From contig DBXY01000018.1 of the NCBI GenBank assembly GCA_002309765.1, positions 6,915-39,098 on the forward strand: 32,184 nt of DNA. Direction: 5' to 3'. A model generated the notes under the pieces. That model saw nothing but the letters and a program-made list of their open reading frames with translations. It was not told the DNA's origin and did not search any database. Numbering within the stretch: the stretch's first letter is position 1; each line of letters starts with the position of its first letter. The stretch is from Verrucomicrobia bacterium UBA1200 (GTDB lineage: Bacteria; Verrucomicrobiota; Kiritimatiellia; RFP12; UBA1067). A program made the translations under genes and the position numbers. Positions 17,734 through 26,038 of this stretch are shown here, piece by piece.

Positions 17734-19209
17734 CTACGCCCCGGCGGCGGGGTTCATACTGTTGCGGATCCTGTCGTATGAATACCGGTTGTCCCCGAGA
17801 ATCGCTGCGCAACACTCCTCCACGCGGTCCATCGACCCATTCTTGCGGCGCCACCAATTCTTTAACTCGTCCAAATCAACCAACCGTCGATCACCTATCG
17901 CGATTTCCGGCGCAATGTTGTGCGGCATGCCCAAATCAACCATCAGCACCCCGCCGGGATTCATAAACGGACCGCATTCGGCCGTTACCACCGGCTTCGG
18001 GGAAGAAACCGCGCTAACCACCGCACCAACACCGCCCAATCTTTCCGGAATTTGCGACATCGGGATGATTTCCGTACCCTGCAACAGAGTAGGACGCTGA
18101 TGGTGGTAAACCCATACCACCCGCAACCCGCGCTTAATTAGACCATTTACCACTCCGCGGCCGACCATTCCGGTTCCGATTACCATCACTTGGGGAGCAT
18201 TGCCGTTTGCGCCGATATGCTCGTCGAGATACCGCAAAGCCACGTCCTCGATCTCCGAAACTGCCAGATACTGTCCGACCTCATTTCGGATCAACTTGGA
18301 AATCCGCAACGCCTCGTCGCCCAGTTCATGGATTACCGGTCCCGACCAACCGTTGGCGACCGACTCAGCCAGCGAATCCTTAAGTTGCGACACAACATGG
18401 AACTCGCCGGAAATTTGCGACTCCAGCCCCGCCGCCACCCGGCACAAGTGCGAAAAAGCGTCAAAGCCCCGCTTTACAATGAAACTGCCCGACGGCAAAG
18501 TGTCAAACCGCATCAACCTACCGATAGCCGCTGCGGTAGCTTCTGGGTTGGAGGTGGCTGCCACCACCTCGATACGGTTGCAGGTATTGAGAATAAAGAA
18601 CTCATGGATATCCCGCAACTGTTGGATCATGCCGCCCACCCTAACCCGGTCCTCAGGCAACAAATGAAAAGCCGCCCGGGTGTCGGCGTCCAACAGATAA
18701 TGGTTCGTACCGACAACCAGCAAATCAGAACCCGACCATGATGCCAGTTGCCGCACAAGCCGGTTTTTCATCATTTTTGCCTGACGGCAGGAACGTCCGT
18801 TGGTGGAAACCGCAAGCAGAAAATCGCCGCTACGAGCTATTGCGGGGGTCACGAAATCCCCGTCCGCCCAATTGCCGTCGGCGCAACAACACGGCACTTT
18901 AACCGCGCGGGCCGCCTCCAAGACCGTCCGGTTGGCGTGGCGGTCATCGGTACACGCAAAGACAATGGAAACTCCGTCAAGGTCAGACGGCTCAAAATCA
19001 CGCGGCAGATGGTTAATTCTGCCCGCAGCAGACAACTCCGTCAGCTCCGGGACGCAATCCGGGCAAACCAACCGAATCGCGCAACCGGAGTCAAGCAAAA
19101 GCTCGACTTTGCGCAAGCCTACCCGTCCGCCGCCGACAACCAGCGCCGTCCGTCCCTCAAGCATTACGTTAACCGGAAAAGTTTTTCGCACCGGTCTCTC
19201 TGTAATCAT
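17734..19209 (-). CDS. hemA: Siroheme synthase N-domain / glutamyl-tRNA reductase fusion
   Basis: 491 residues. Residues 1-160 are a Met8/CysG-N-like precorrin-2 dehydrogenase/sirohydrochlorin ferrochelatase domain (ALVVGGGRVGLRKVELLLDSG; VFACTDDRHAN; FLLAVSTNGRS). Residues about 162-491 are glutamyl-tRNA reductase: LLVVGTNHYLL at its N-terminus, ILNTCNRIEVVA with the catalytic Cys, GLESQISGEFHVVSQLK, and the NADPH site VIGTGMVGRGVVNGL. One polypeptide thus carries the entry step of tetrapyrrole synthesis (Glu-tRNA to glutamate semialdehyde) and the late steps of siroheme synthesis. Comparable fusions are known in some anaerobes. The GluTR part is shorter than the usual 420 residues, so the C-terminal dimerisation domain is reduced. 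It lies 56 bases before epmA on the same strand. Confidence 0.93.
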   Translation of the reverse strand: MITERPVRKTFPVNVMLEGRTALVVGGGRVGLRKVELLLDSGCAIRLVCPDCVPELTELSAAGRINHLPRDFEPSDLDGVSIVFACTDDRHANRTVLEAARAVKVPCCCADGNWADGDFVTPAIARSGDFLLAVSTNGRSCRQAKMMKNRLVRQLASWSGSDLLVVGTNHYLLDADTRAAFHLLPEDRVRVGGMIQQLRDIHEFFILNTCNRIEVVAATSNPEATAAAIGRLMRFDTLPSGSFIVKRGFDAFSHLCRVAAGLESQISGEFHVVSQLKDSLAESVANGWSGPVIHELGDEALRISKLIRNEVGQYLAVSEIEDVALRYLDEHIGANGNAPQVMVIGTGMVGRGVVNGLIKRGLRVVWVYHHQRPTLLQGTEIIPMSQIPERLGGVGAVVSAVSSPKPVVTAECGPFMNPGGVLMVDLGMPHNIAPEIAIGDRRLVDLDELKNWWRRKNGSMDRVEECCAAILGDNRYSYDRIRNSMNPAAGA

Positions 19210-19308
19210 TCACCATTCCCCGATGATTCCATCCCCAAAAAGAAAAAAAGTATTTTATCCCATCGGCCGTAAAAATGCAATGCCTATTCGGTCGCGGTTT
19301 GCCAAAAA

Positions 19309-19866
19309 TCAACGATTTATGAGCGTGAATAAAACACCCGCGCAAGCCAAAGCGTCATCAAGGGCATCATGGCTGTTCACGCCGTTAATACCCAACGCCT
19401 CGATAAGATGCGCGAGCGTGTGGCGTTCAAGATCGGGTCGCAGATAGCGGGAAAGGGCGAGAGTGTCGCAGGTTTCGATACCTTCGGGAGAAAAACAAAG
19501 GCCGAACTTCACGCATTCCTGGTTCAACATCCGCATATCAAATTTATTGTTGTGCGCTACAAGAAGCACGTCATTCCCCAGAAACTCGAAAAACTGCCGC
19601 ATCGCCGCTTCCGGCGCGATGCCATGCTCGTAAAGAAAATCTAACGAAAGACCATGCACCGCTTCCGCCCACGGATTCATCTCGCAAGTTGGACAAATAT
19701 AAAGCGCGAGTTTACGCGACAGTTCGCCGCAAACGTATTCTACGGCGGCAATCTGGCAAATCTCGTCATGAGAAGCGCAACCCGTAGTCTCCGTATCAAA
19801 CGCCACCACCCGGCCAGACCGGACATATTCCGCCAATAACGGCAAATTTCTCTCACAAATCCTCAT
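19309..19866 (-). CDS. DnaQ-like 3'-5' exonuclease (DEDDh family)
   Basis: About 185 residues with the three exonuclease motifs: VAFDTETTG (Exo I, Asp and Glu), LLVAHNNKFDMRML (Exo II) and HDALDDALA (Exo IIIepsilon, His and Asp). It acts on 3' ends as either a proofreading subunit of DNA polymerase III or a stand-alone repair nuclease; no other domain is attached. The frame is open to an ATG at 20028 (TTG at 20037), which would add about 54 residues. I chose 19866 because GGAG sits at proper spacing there and the exonuclease fold starts normally, but the longer start cannot be excluded. Confidence 0.88.
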   Translation of the reverse strand: MRICERNLPLLAEYVRSGRVVAFDTETTGCASHDEICQIAAVEYVCGELSRKLALYICPTCEMNPWAEAVHGLSLDFLYEHGIAPEAAMRQFFEFLGNDVLLVAHNNKFDMRMLNQECVKFGLCFSPEGIETCDTLALSRYLRPDLERHTLAHLIEALGINGVNSHDALDDALACAGVLFTLINR

Positions 19867-20241
19867 GCGACACTCCAAGCCTCGCAGAAACGGTGCTCGT
19901 CGGTTGAATTCGATGGTGGCAGGTTTGAGACCTTCGTACTCCGCTGTAAGCCATAACGTTACCGAGGTACCCTTCTCGCGGCACACCATCACGACGGCCA
20001 TGCCGTTGCATACGCGAATTCTTCTCATTACAACCAACGAAAATAACCGCCAACGCCAGCATTTATGCCATAATGAATATCATGCCTTGTCTCCGTTATT
20101 GAGCACCGACGATCTCATACTGCCCCAAAACTATTTGACACGTGTAATACCGTACCAAATTACCCGTCGGAACTCAAGCCGTAACAGGTAGATCCTGCTT
20201 TTATCCGCCACCTCCTTATAAATGAGACAACTTATGATTGT
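19867..20241. other. Intergenic stretch upstream of the exonuclease gene, at the edge of the accessory island
   Basis: No convincing gene, RNA or terminator was seen. The part from 19867 to 20028 may be coding if the exonuclease gene starts early. The rest is the junction between housekeeping genes and the island, and no attachment site or direct repeat was recognised. Confidence 0.5.
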
Positions 20242-20946
20242 TCACATTTCTGGTCTCACAACGTGCTTTGAAACATCGTTCCAACAAAGCCCGAGATTGT
20301 TAAGGTGATTCGGATTGACACCCTTGTCAAGGAGCGCTGCAACCGTAAACGGACACGCGAATCCACCTGGCGGGTTACGATCATAACGATAGGTAAGATA
20401 CCATAGCAGATTGTTGCCATTGTGGTCAACGAATGTTCGGATCTGTTTGTCAAATTCCGGTGTTGAATTTCCAATAACGCATCTTGCCGCCAAAGCATCT
20501 TCACATGAAACAATTCCGTAGATGAGCTTTTGCAATAGGGAATATGATGTCATTACGCCATAACTCCCAATGTGCAAATCAACGGTCATCTTTGTAATTT
20601 CCCAGCCCGGCAGATGATTTTCCACGTGGTACCGCCGCATTGGTACGGCATCCGCGAACGCCCGCTGCACAACAGGGTTCTCCATCACCGGGCCTTTCAA
20701 CACCTCATCCACGTACCACCAGATGTGCGAGTAGCGGACTGTGTCCCATATTGCGACTTTCAAGATGTGAGGCAGATCCGCCGTAATCAGCTTCGCGAAG
20801 TAGGCAAGTGCCACATCGCCCGGCAATCGTTTAAACGCGAGCTTGACCTTGCGAGCAATTTCAGTTGGATCGCCGCACTTCGCTATTTCGTTCTGCCAGC
20901 TCTGGCACATGCAGCGGTATTCGCTTGTCGCATTCGTCTCTGTCAT
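20242..20946 (-). CDS. Ankyrin-like island protein A (chimeric N-terminus)
   Basis: 234 residues of unknown function. Residues about 18-120 (from CGDPTEIAR through YSHIWW, VDEVLKG, VMENPVVQ and AFADAVPMR) are very similar to the protein encoded at 26765-27466. The C-terminal 55 residues (DHNGNNLLWYLTYR then LLDKGVNPNHLNNLG) look like a degenerate ankyrin pair in both. The first 17 residues (MTETNATSEYRCMCQSW) instead match the start of the small Cys-rich protein encoded at 27805-28005, with a junction at QNE. The gene is therefore a fusion of the leader of one small gene with the body of another. AAAGGAG precedes the ATG; an earlier in-frame ATG at 20985 is less likely. Possible roles are protein-protein contact or immunity/regulation for the neighbouring nuclease-like genes (inference). 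Confidence 0.75.
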   Translation of the reverse strand: MTETNATSEYRCMCQSWQNEIAKCGDPTEIARKVKLAFKRLPGDVALAYFAKLITADLPHILKVAIWDTVRYSHIWWYVDEVLKGPVMENPVVQRAFADAVPMRRYHVENHLPGWEITKMTVDLHIGSYGVMTSYSLLQKLIYGIVSCEDALAARCVIGNSTPEFDKQIRTFVDHNGNNLLWYLTYRYDRNPPGGFACPFTVAALLDKGVNPNHLNNLGLCWNDVSKHVVRPEM

Positions 20947-21071
20947 GTCTATTCTCCTTTGACTATCTCCTTTATGAGAACTCACCGCCGCGAGACCTGA
21001 AGAAGTCGTAATACACGCGCACGTTCTCGTTCTTCATTCCGTTTGTCATACGACATCTGAACAAAATGAGA

Positions 21072-21401
21072 TTAAATTCTTATCGCATGACATCCGTAAT
21101 AATAAGTGTCAGAATATAGGTCGTCATCCTCGGCATACGTTGTTGTTGTCATGTCTCCAATTTCAACCTTTGCCTTATGGAACTCAAAATGTGTTTCATC
21201 GACCATGTCTGAAGGATTGACACCTTCGACTTTGAAGAGATAAAACAAATCTGGGATGGATATCGCGATAGGTTCTGACCACTCTGAACCATCGTCGAAT
21301 TTCTTGCTGACCATCATCCGCCCCGTGTCCTCATCATACGAGATTAACTCGAACTTCTCCAGGACACTTCCAGTACTGATGTTGTCACATTCTTTTGCCA
21401 T
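21072..21401 (-). CDS. Small acidic protein of unknown function, behind a sigma-54 promoter
   Basis: 109 residues, rich in Asp and Glu, beta-type composition (MMVSKKFDDGSEW, YAEDDDLYSDTYYYG). No family is recognised. The ATG at 21401 is chosen because AAAGGA sits eight bases before it and a sigma-54 promoter predicts transcription from about 21422, which excludes the longer open frame from 21494. It lies between the 95-residue orphan and the ankyrin-like protein A gene on the same strand. Confidence 0.65.
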   Translation of the reverse strand: MAKECDNISTGSVLEKFELISYDEDTGRMMVSKKFDDGSEWSEPIAISIPDLFYLFKVEGVNPSDMVDETHFEFHKAKVEIGDMTTTTYAEDDDLYSDTYYYGCHAIRI

Positions 21402-21432
21402 GATTGCTATCCTTTCTTCTTGCCTATCCAAT

Positions 21433-21449
21433 AGCAATCTCCGTGCCAA
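21433..21449 (-). promoter_or_regulatory. Sigma-54 (RpoN) -24/-12 promoter, copy 1
   Basis: On the minus strand the sequence reads TTGGCACG-GAGA-TTGCT, a full match to the sigma-54 consensus TTGGCACG-N4-TTGCW, with GG and GC exactly 12 bases apart. The expected start, about 12 bases past the GC, is near 21422, giving a leader of about 20 bases with a ribosome binding site before the ATG at 21401. Bases on either side are shared with the second copy at 28095-28111. Confidence 0.75.
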
Positions 21450-21505
21450 CGACGAAAAGGACGGAAAATGCATAGTTTCCCGGCCTTTCACCATTCAGAA
21501 TTTTA

Positions 21506-21793
21506 TCAGGCTGTCAAATTATGACCATCGTCTCCGCTCACCCAGGCACACCAGCCATCACATACCCCCATCTCCACGCAAATCGTCGCCCGGCCCGTGC
21601 GCACATCGCAATCCAAGATCTGAACATCCTTGTCGGGGTAATGGGCCCTGATCCAATCCTCAAGCCACCGACGCACATCACCATTCCCGCAAGCCCCTCC
21701 AAAAGAACACCATCTTCCGCCCGCCGCACCCAACCTCCATAGCGCGTAAAGCACGTACCGGAGATCCACATACGTATACTTGATGTAAGCCAT
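21506..21793 (-). CDS. Small orphan protein, 95 residues
   Basis: The product has a hydrophobic/aromatic N-terminal half (YVDLRYVLYALWRLGAAGG) and several Cys and Trp residues (five Cys in all, RRWLEDWIRAHYPDKDVQIL, GVCDGWCAWVSGDDG). No family is recognised. An in-frame stop lies three codons before the ATG; AAGGAG is 13 bases upstream, longer than ideal. Its flanks match sequence at 28163-28225, where the middle of the gene is missing. Confidence 0.55.
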   Translation of the reverse strand: MAYIKYTYVDLRYVLYALWRLGAAGGRWCSFGGACGNGDVRRWLEDWIRAHYPDKDVQILDCDVRTGRATICVEMGVCDGWCAWVSGDDGHNLTA

Positions 21794-21812
21794 AAGAATT
21801 CAGCCGCTCCTT

Positions 21813-21852
21813 CACCTGCGGCATAATCCCATAAATGACAGACTCGTAGATG
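21813..21852. repeat. Imperfect repeat A downstream of the DUF262 gene (partner at 28185-28225)
   Basis: This stretch, containing CACCTGCGGCATAATCCC, aligns with 28185-28225 at about 30 of 41 positions with short gaps. Both copies lie just after the stop of a DUF262 gene. The sequence also encodes, in a frame without a clear start, RDIYESVIYGIMPQVKERL, which looks like a fragment of a decayed gene. Confidence 0.55.
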
Positions 21853-21893
21853 TCGCGCTTGAAGAGGGAAGTGGCCTAGTGCGACATCACTTA

Positions 21894-23846
21894 TTACTTT
21901 GTGTCATTTGTTACCAAAGGAACAGGTTGCGGATTTGTTGTCTCATACCATGACGCATCCCATACATCATACCCCGTGTCACAAATCTTGGCCGCTCTTG
22001 GCAACCAACGCTTATCGTCGGTTTCGTAGTATATGATTTCACCATCCAATAACTTTCTGTTTTCCTTTTCCTTAGCGTTGTAATCCAGCCTAATTGAATA
22101 TCGGGATCGAGAAACATCAGCAACAACGTAAGTCCAACCGTCAAATGCGCGTAAGCCGTAATTATTTCCAAGTCTTTCCTCTTGCGCCAATTGCTTAAAG
22201 TGCTGAAGCCAATCCGGCCATTCAGGCTCAGGAATCCCCGTTTCCATCTCCGCTATTGCCTTAATAACCTGATTGGTTGAAAGAACATGCTCCCCCCATC
22301 GGCGGAGATTGGAGTAAGGTATGGCAACACGCGATTTCAACTCGTTTTCATCACCGCGCTCAAGACGAGCAAGTATCTTACAGAAGACCCCAATCCAATC
22401 TGCATCGATAGCTGCCTTAACCTTTTCAAGACGCGCCTGAACATCGGCTTCATCCACAAAATCGCTCCACCCGATAAACCGCAGGCTTCCGCAATAGACA
22501 AGGTCATTCTGCTCAAATTTGACAACACGATCAGCATTCAATTTCCATTTTCGCTTTTCGTCTGCCAATTGTGCTGGAGAATATCCGGCTTTGCGCGCTT
22601 TAAGCCCGTCCAAATCCAGTTTGGCAGCGAGAAAATCCAACCCCGCTTTCAAAGCACCTTCACATTTGTCCTCTATAGAGGATGCGTCCAGCAGGTTTAG
22701 AAGGATTCGCCGCCGTCGCGAATCATCCGTACAATGCGACTCTTCCGCCAAGAACGAGATTCGTAGAATATCTGAAAGGGAAGCGTCATGTCCGTTGGAA
22801 AGCCATTCCCAAAAATCAACAACTGCATCAGTTGAACCAGTCTCATCGTCGGTTGTACCCCAGAGTGCGTTCTTCGTTCTATCTTCCGACCAGCAACCTG
22901 CAATCTTAGATAGAGCATTAAAGTATGCCGCCGAGAATTTGAAGAAGTCGGAAATGGCCGATTTACTAAGAATATCTTCGTCTTCAGAAGATAGTTTGTC
23001 ATCCATCTGCCAGAGTGTTTCATCCTGTTTGTCCAACCCGGCAACGCGAGCATACGCCATGCGGACGATCTTCTCCAAGGCATTGTCAAGCTTGACTATG
23101 TTCCCGCCAACGCCTTTCCAAATGCATTCAGCCCAGCCCCCGTCGATTTTGTCGCGCCAATCCTCCGCCATCTCCTTAGGAAGGCTCTTGTCGAGATGCT
23201 TATCCAGCACTGCCTTCATGTTCTCCCACGGCGACAGTTCCTTTCCTCGTGCATTCATCTTGCGGAAAATGTGATCGAAAGTGTCACCAGTCCCAACTAT
23301 ACCGTGTAACAAAAAGGTGACGTTCCCGAGATTTGCTTTCATACGATCACGTGAACCGATATTCTCATCCAGTGCGTTAAGCATCCTCAACATTCCAGCG
23401 ACGCTCGGGTCACTCTCCCAATCAGGAAGGAACCAACTGGAAGCGCGAACGGCATCAGTGGGCTTTCCTTTGGTTGGAGGGGCGTCCCCAAGCAACCCTT
23501 TCATGAAAAGCTGTGGAACACGGCGTGACTCGTAGTCAAAACGCCACTCCTTCCGCCATTTTCCACAGAGCCACGCCAGAAGCGCTAATGTAGTCAACCG
23601 TTGCTGTCCGTCAAGAGGGAGCAACCGCCTCTTCTCCTCGGTGCCGTCAGCAACGCCGTAGAGGAAATCTAGCGATAGCGGAGAATTGCCAAAGACTGCT
23701 TTCACCAAAACAGGAACGAACTCCGCACGGATAGATTTACCCTTGCCATCTTCTCGCCCCTGCACATATCCACGCTGGATGCGCGGCACGCAAATACCGC
23801 CAGGAAAAGAAGCGAACAGTTTTTCAAGCGTGAATGATTTGTTCAT
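21894..23846 (-). CDS. DUF262 (GmrS-like) protein without HNH domain
   Basis: 650 residues. The N-terminal DUF262 domain is a ParB/sulfiredoxin-like NTPase fold seen in GmrSD-type type IV restriction systems: VPRIQRGYVQGR (20-31), LLPLDGQQRLTTLALLAWL (DGQQR at 79-83) and the later FRKMNARGKELSPWENMKAVL. The C-terminal half is unrecognised, mixed helical then beta-rich, and lacks the DUF1524 HNH motif. Its ATG overlaps the stop of the upstream DUF262-DUF1524 gene as ATGA, so the two are made together and may form a complex, with this one as nucleotide-binding partner and the other carrying the nuclease. It ends in tandem stops. Role in restriction of modified phage DNA is inferred from the family. 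Confidence 0.88.
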   Translation of the reverse strand: MNKSFTLEKLFASFPGGICVPRIQRGYVQGREDGKGKSIRAEFVPVLVKAVFGNSPLSLDFLYGVADGTEEKRRLLPLDGQQRLTTLALLAWLCGKWRKEWRFDYESRRVPQLFMKGLLGDAPPTKGKPTDAVRASSWFLPDWESDPSVAGMLRMLNALDENIGSRDRMKANLGNVTFLLHGIVGTGDTFDHIFRKMNARGKELSPWENMKAVLDKHLDKSLPKEMAEDWRDKIDGGWAECIWKGVGGNIVKLDNALEKIVRMAYARVAGLDKQDETLWQMDDKLSSEDEDILSKSAISDFFKFSAAYFNALSKIAGCWSEDRTKNALWGTTDDETGSTDAVVDFWEWLSNGHDASLSDILRISFLAEESHCTDDSRRRRILLNLLDASSIEDKCEGALKAGLDFLAAKLDLDGLKARKAGYSPAQLADEKRKWKLNADRVVKFEQNDLVYCGSLRFIGWSDFVDEADVQARLEKVKAAIDADWIGVFCKILARLERGDENELKSRVAIPYSNLRRWGEHVLSTNQVIKAIAEMETGIPEPEWPDWLQHFKQLAQEERLGNNYGLRAFDGWTYVVADVSRSRYSIRLDYNAKEKENRKLLDGEIIYYETDDKRWLPRAAKICDTGYDVWDASWYETTNPQPVPLVTNDTK

Positions 23847-25507
23847 TTCGTACCTCCGTCAGTCACTTTCATGAATCCGTCGAAAAGCTTTTTCATACCT
23901 TCGCGATAGGCTTCAGCATCATTTTTGCTCCAATAGCGCATCTGCGCAGCCGCCGGAGAATATGATTTTGCGAACGCCGCCTCGGTCGCGGGAAGGACGT
24001 ATTTCTCCTCTTTTCGTACCTCATTCGGCAATTCAAGGAGAATCCACCTTCGTTTCGCCGAGAAGATGGCGTTCTTGTAGCTCCGGTTGGTGGTGGAATC
24101 GAGCAGTACGAGATTCCCTATCGCATCCTTGTCAGAAACGGCATCACCACATCTCTCAAACATCATCCAGACAGCTTGCCACTTTTCTTCGAAAGTCTCG
24201 TATTGCGCCAGGGTCTTCTTCTCCGCCTCCGACATTTCAGCTTCTGCAAGGCGCAGCCAGTCTTCGCGTTCCTCCCTCGTGTCTAGCGGGTTGTCCGTCT
24301 GGGAGGCAATATGCTCGACATCCCAGGAGTCATTTTGGTAGAGATCAAACCGGAAGCGGATACCGCGACGCTCCGCCTCCAGCATGTTGAGGAGGGCGAA
24401 TACCTTGCGGAGCGTCAAGAGATCGGAAGGGGCATAGCGTAAGGAATCGAAGTCCACGTCGCCAATGCTCTCCGCGACGTACTTGCGAAGGATCGCCTTG
24501 AAAGACTTCATCCGACATTTCGCATCGCCGTTCCATTGCCCCCTGAACATCACACGCGTCTCGCGATCTGTGAACAGAGACAGCCATCCAAGCAGGTGAG
24601 CGGCTTCCGGATCCCCATAGCACGATTGCATCCACCACCAGCACCGAAGCACATCCTCCCACCGCTTGCGCAGTTCATCCGACAATCTATTGCCGCTCAA
24701 GACGGTTTTCTCGAATCTACGGTAAACACGAAGTGGATCGTGGCGGGCCTCCTCCGATTTCACGTCCACGACAATGGAGAAGAGAAAATCCATCCTTGTC
24801 GGAACGTCGCGAAAATCGCGATTGTTCCAAATCGCCCAGAATTGCTTATCAGTCATCGCCGACTCGATCAAGTCACACTCCTTGGCGATATCGGCCTTCT
24901 CGCCATCCGTAAGACCATTGCCCGCTTCAATGAAAAGTGCCCGGATCAATTCCGAAGAAGTGAGCGGCGTCTTCCCAGCGTTAAGTCGCTGAAAGACATC
25001 ATGTCCGTCTTCGCCCGACGCGATTTCATGGCGGAGGAAAACCACGCTCTTACCTTTTAGTTCGCCCATCAACAATTGTTTCAAGTCATTGCATCGTTCG
25101 GGGGCTTCCATTAACCATCCCTCCACAGCTTCACGCGCCCCATTACGGAAATAGTCGTTTATTGAACTGCCCGGCTTGGCCAGCAAATCAGACAACCTTC
25201 GATTGCTCTCGGCTGTGTACTCGATATCCCAGCCTGGCTTCCCCCCCAATATACGAAGGATGATGGCTAGTGTCGTCAACCTCTGTTGACCATCCACGAC
25301 AACAGTTTTTCCGTCTTTTCTCTTTTCCAACACCAAAGGTTGCAAACAATAGATATTGTCGGCATCACTGCAAAAAGCGTACAGATCGTCCAGTAAGGCT
25401 TGAACTTCATCTTTCGTCCATCGATACCCTCTTTGATAATTGGGAATGTGAAAGATCTTAGCTTCTTGCGATATCTCGTGGATCGCAAGTTCGTTATTGT
25501 CTGTCAT
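23843..25507 (-). CDS. DUF262-DUF1524 (GmrSD-like) restriction nuclease
   Basis: 554 residues. DUF262 features: IPNYQRGYRW (21-30), VVDGQQRLTTLAIIL (DGQQR at 72-76) and FQRLNAGKTPLTSSELIRALF. The C-terminal DUF1524 domain has DVEHIASQ (His about 397; the common form is HIxPQ) and IGNLVLLDSTTNRSYKN with a following Lys, the His-Asn-Asn pattern of HNH nucleases. GmrSD proteins cleave glucosylated hydroxymethylcytosine DNA; the modification recognised here is unknown. The ATG directly follows the stop of the zinc-finger gene (TAA then ATG, no gap), and the 3' end overlaps the next DUF262 gene by four bases. Confidence 0.92.
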   Translation of the reverse strand: MTDNNELAIHEISQEAKIFHIPNYQRGYRWTKDEVQALLDDLYAFCSDADNIYCLQPLVLEKRKDGKTVVVDGQQRLTTLAIILRILGGKPGWDIEYTAESNRRLSDLLAKPGSSINDYFRNGAREAVEGWLMEAPERCNDLKQLLMGELKGKSVVFLRHEIASGEDGHDVFQRLNAGKTPLTSSELIRALFIEAGNGLTDGEKADIAKECDLIESAMTDKQFWAIWNNRDFRDVPTRMDFLFSIVVDVKSEEARHDPLRVYRRFEKTVLSGNRLSDELRKRWEDVLRCWWWMQSCYGDPEAAHLLGWLSLFTDRETRVMFRGQWNGDAKCRMKSFKAILRKYVAESIGDVDFDSLRYAPSDLLTLRKVFALLNMLEAERRGIRFRFDLYQNDSWDVEHIASQTDNPLDTREEREDWLRLAEAEMSEAEKKTLAQYETFEEKWQAVWMMFERCGDAVSDKDAIGNLVLLDSTTNRSYKNAIFSAKRRWILLELPNEVRKEEKYVLPATEAAFAKSYSPAAAQMRYWSKNDAEAYREGMKKLFDGFMKVTDGGTK

Positions 25508-25901
25508 TTATACACACCATCCTTTCTCCGTTGGTTGTTCGTATCGTGATCTCCTCGCCGGGCTGTGACGGCCGCCGCGAGTTGGGTTTTTGATACAGGT
25601 GTTCAGGACCATCGTGCGGATGTCCTTGAATGTCCGCCCGCAGAACTTGCAGGTGAAATCGCCGGAAACGTCGCCGTCGAACGGCTCGTGGTTGCGACCG
25701 TTCGGATTGCGTATGCACGTGTTCAGAAGAAGAGTCCGCAGGCTCGTATACTTCTGCCCGCAATGCACGCAGTAGAACGGGCCGTTGGTGTCGCCCTCGA
25801 ACAAGGCGTGATTACCCCGCCCGCCCGGATGGCGTGTGCAGAAGGAGAAGCGTCCGCGCATCCCCATACGACTGTCCACAGTATTTACAGTAATCGCTCA
25901 T
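25508..25901 (-). pseudogene. Repeat zinc-finger protein, apparent frameshift
   Basis: Three copies of a zinc-finger unit occur: YCKYCGQSYGDARTLLL, YCVHCGQKYTSLRTLLLNTC and TCKFCGRTFKDIRTMVLNTC, each followed by a tail of the form (I/T)(R/K)NPxGRxxHxPF. Candidate ligands per unit are CxxC, a later Cys and a His. The natural start is the ATG at 25901 (AAGGA upstream), whose frame ends at 25812 after 29 residues. Units 2 and 3 are in another frame that starts at 25879. The frames switch near 25841 in a pyrimidine-rich CTTCTCCTTCT stretch; a five-base loss would explain it exactly by comparison with the other units. It may be a real mutation, a sequencing error or slippage. The 3' end abuts the DUF262-DUF1524 start, so it may supply DNA recognition to that nuclease (inference). 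Confidence 0.75.
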
Positions 25902-25961
25902 GTCACTTTCCTTTGTCGAAGGCTGTCTTAGCATACCAAAACCAAGTGGGGAGTGCGAAGA

Positions 25962-25980
25962 ATCTTGATTAATTCAAGAT
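25962..25980. repeat. Palindrome upstream of the zinc-finger gene
   Basis: ATCTTGA and TCAAGAT are inverted around a five-base centre, 61 bases before the zinc-finger ATG. It is AT-rich with no T-run, so an operator is as likely as a weak terminator for the upstream gene. No clear -35/-10 pair was found in 25902-26038. Confidence 0.4.
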
Positions 25981-26038
25981 ATCGCGTTGGCCATTCGGGG
26001 CTTTGGGGGAGTTTAGAAATCTCCGTATCAACCACCAG

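Noticed and set aside
20972..21049. 26-residue frame before ankyrin-like protein A
   Set aside because: No ribosome binding site and no homologue recognised; similar-sized frame before the Cys-rich gene does not resemble it.
25902..26038. Possible third sigma-54 site before the zinc-finger gene (TTGG...TATGCT)
   Set aside because: The GG-GC distance is one base short and the rest of the consensus is missing.
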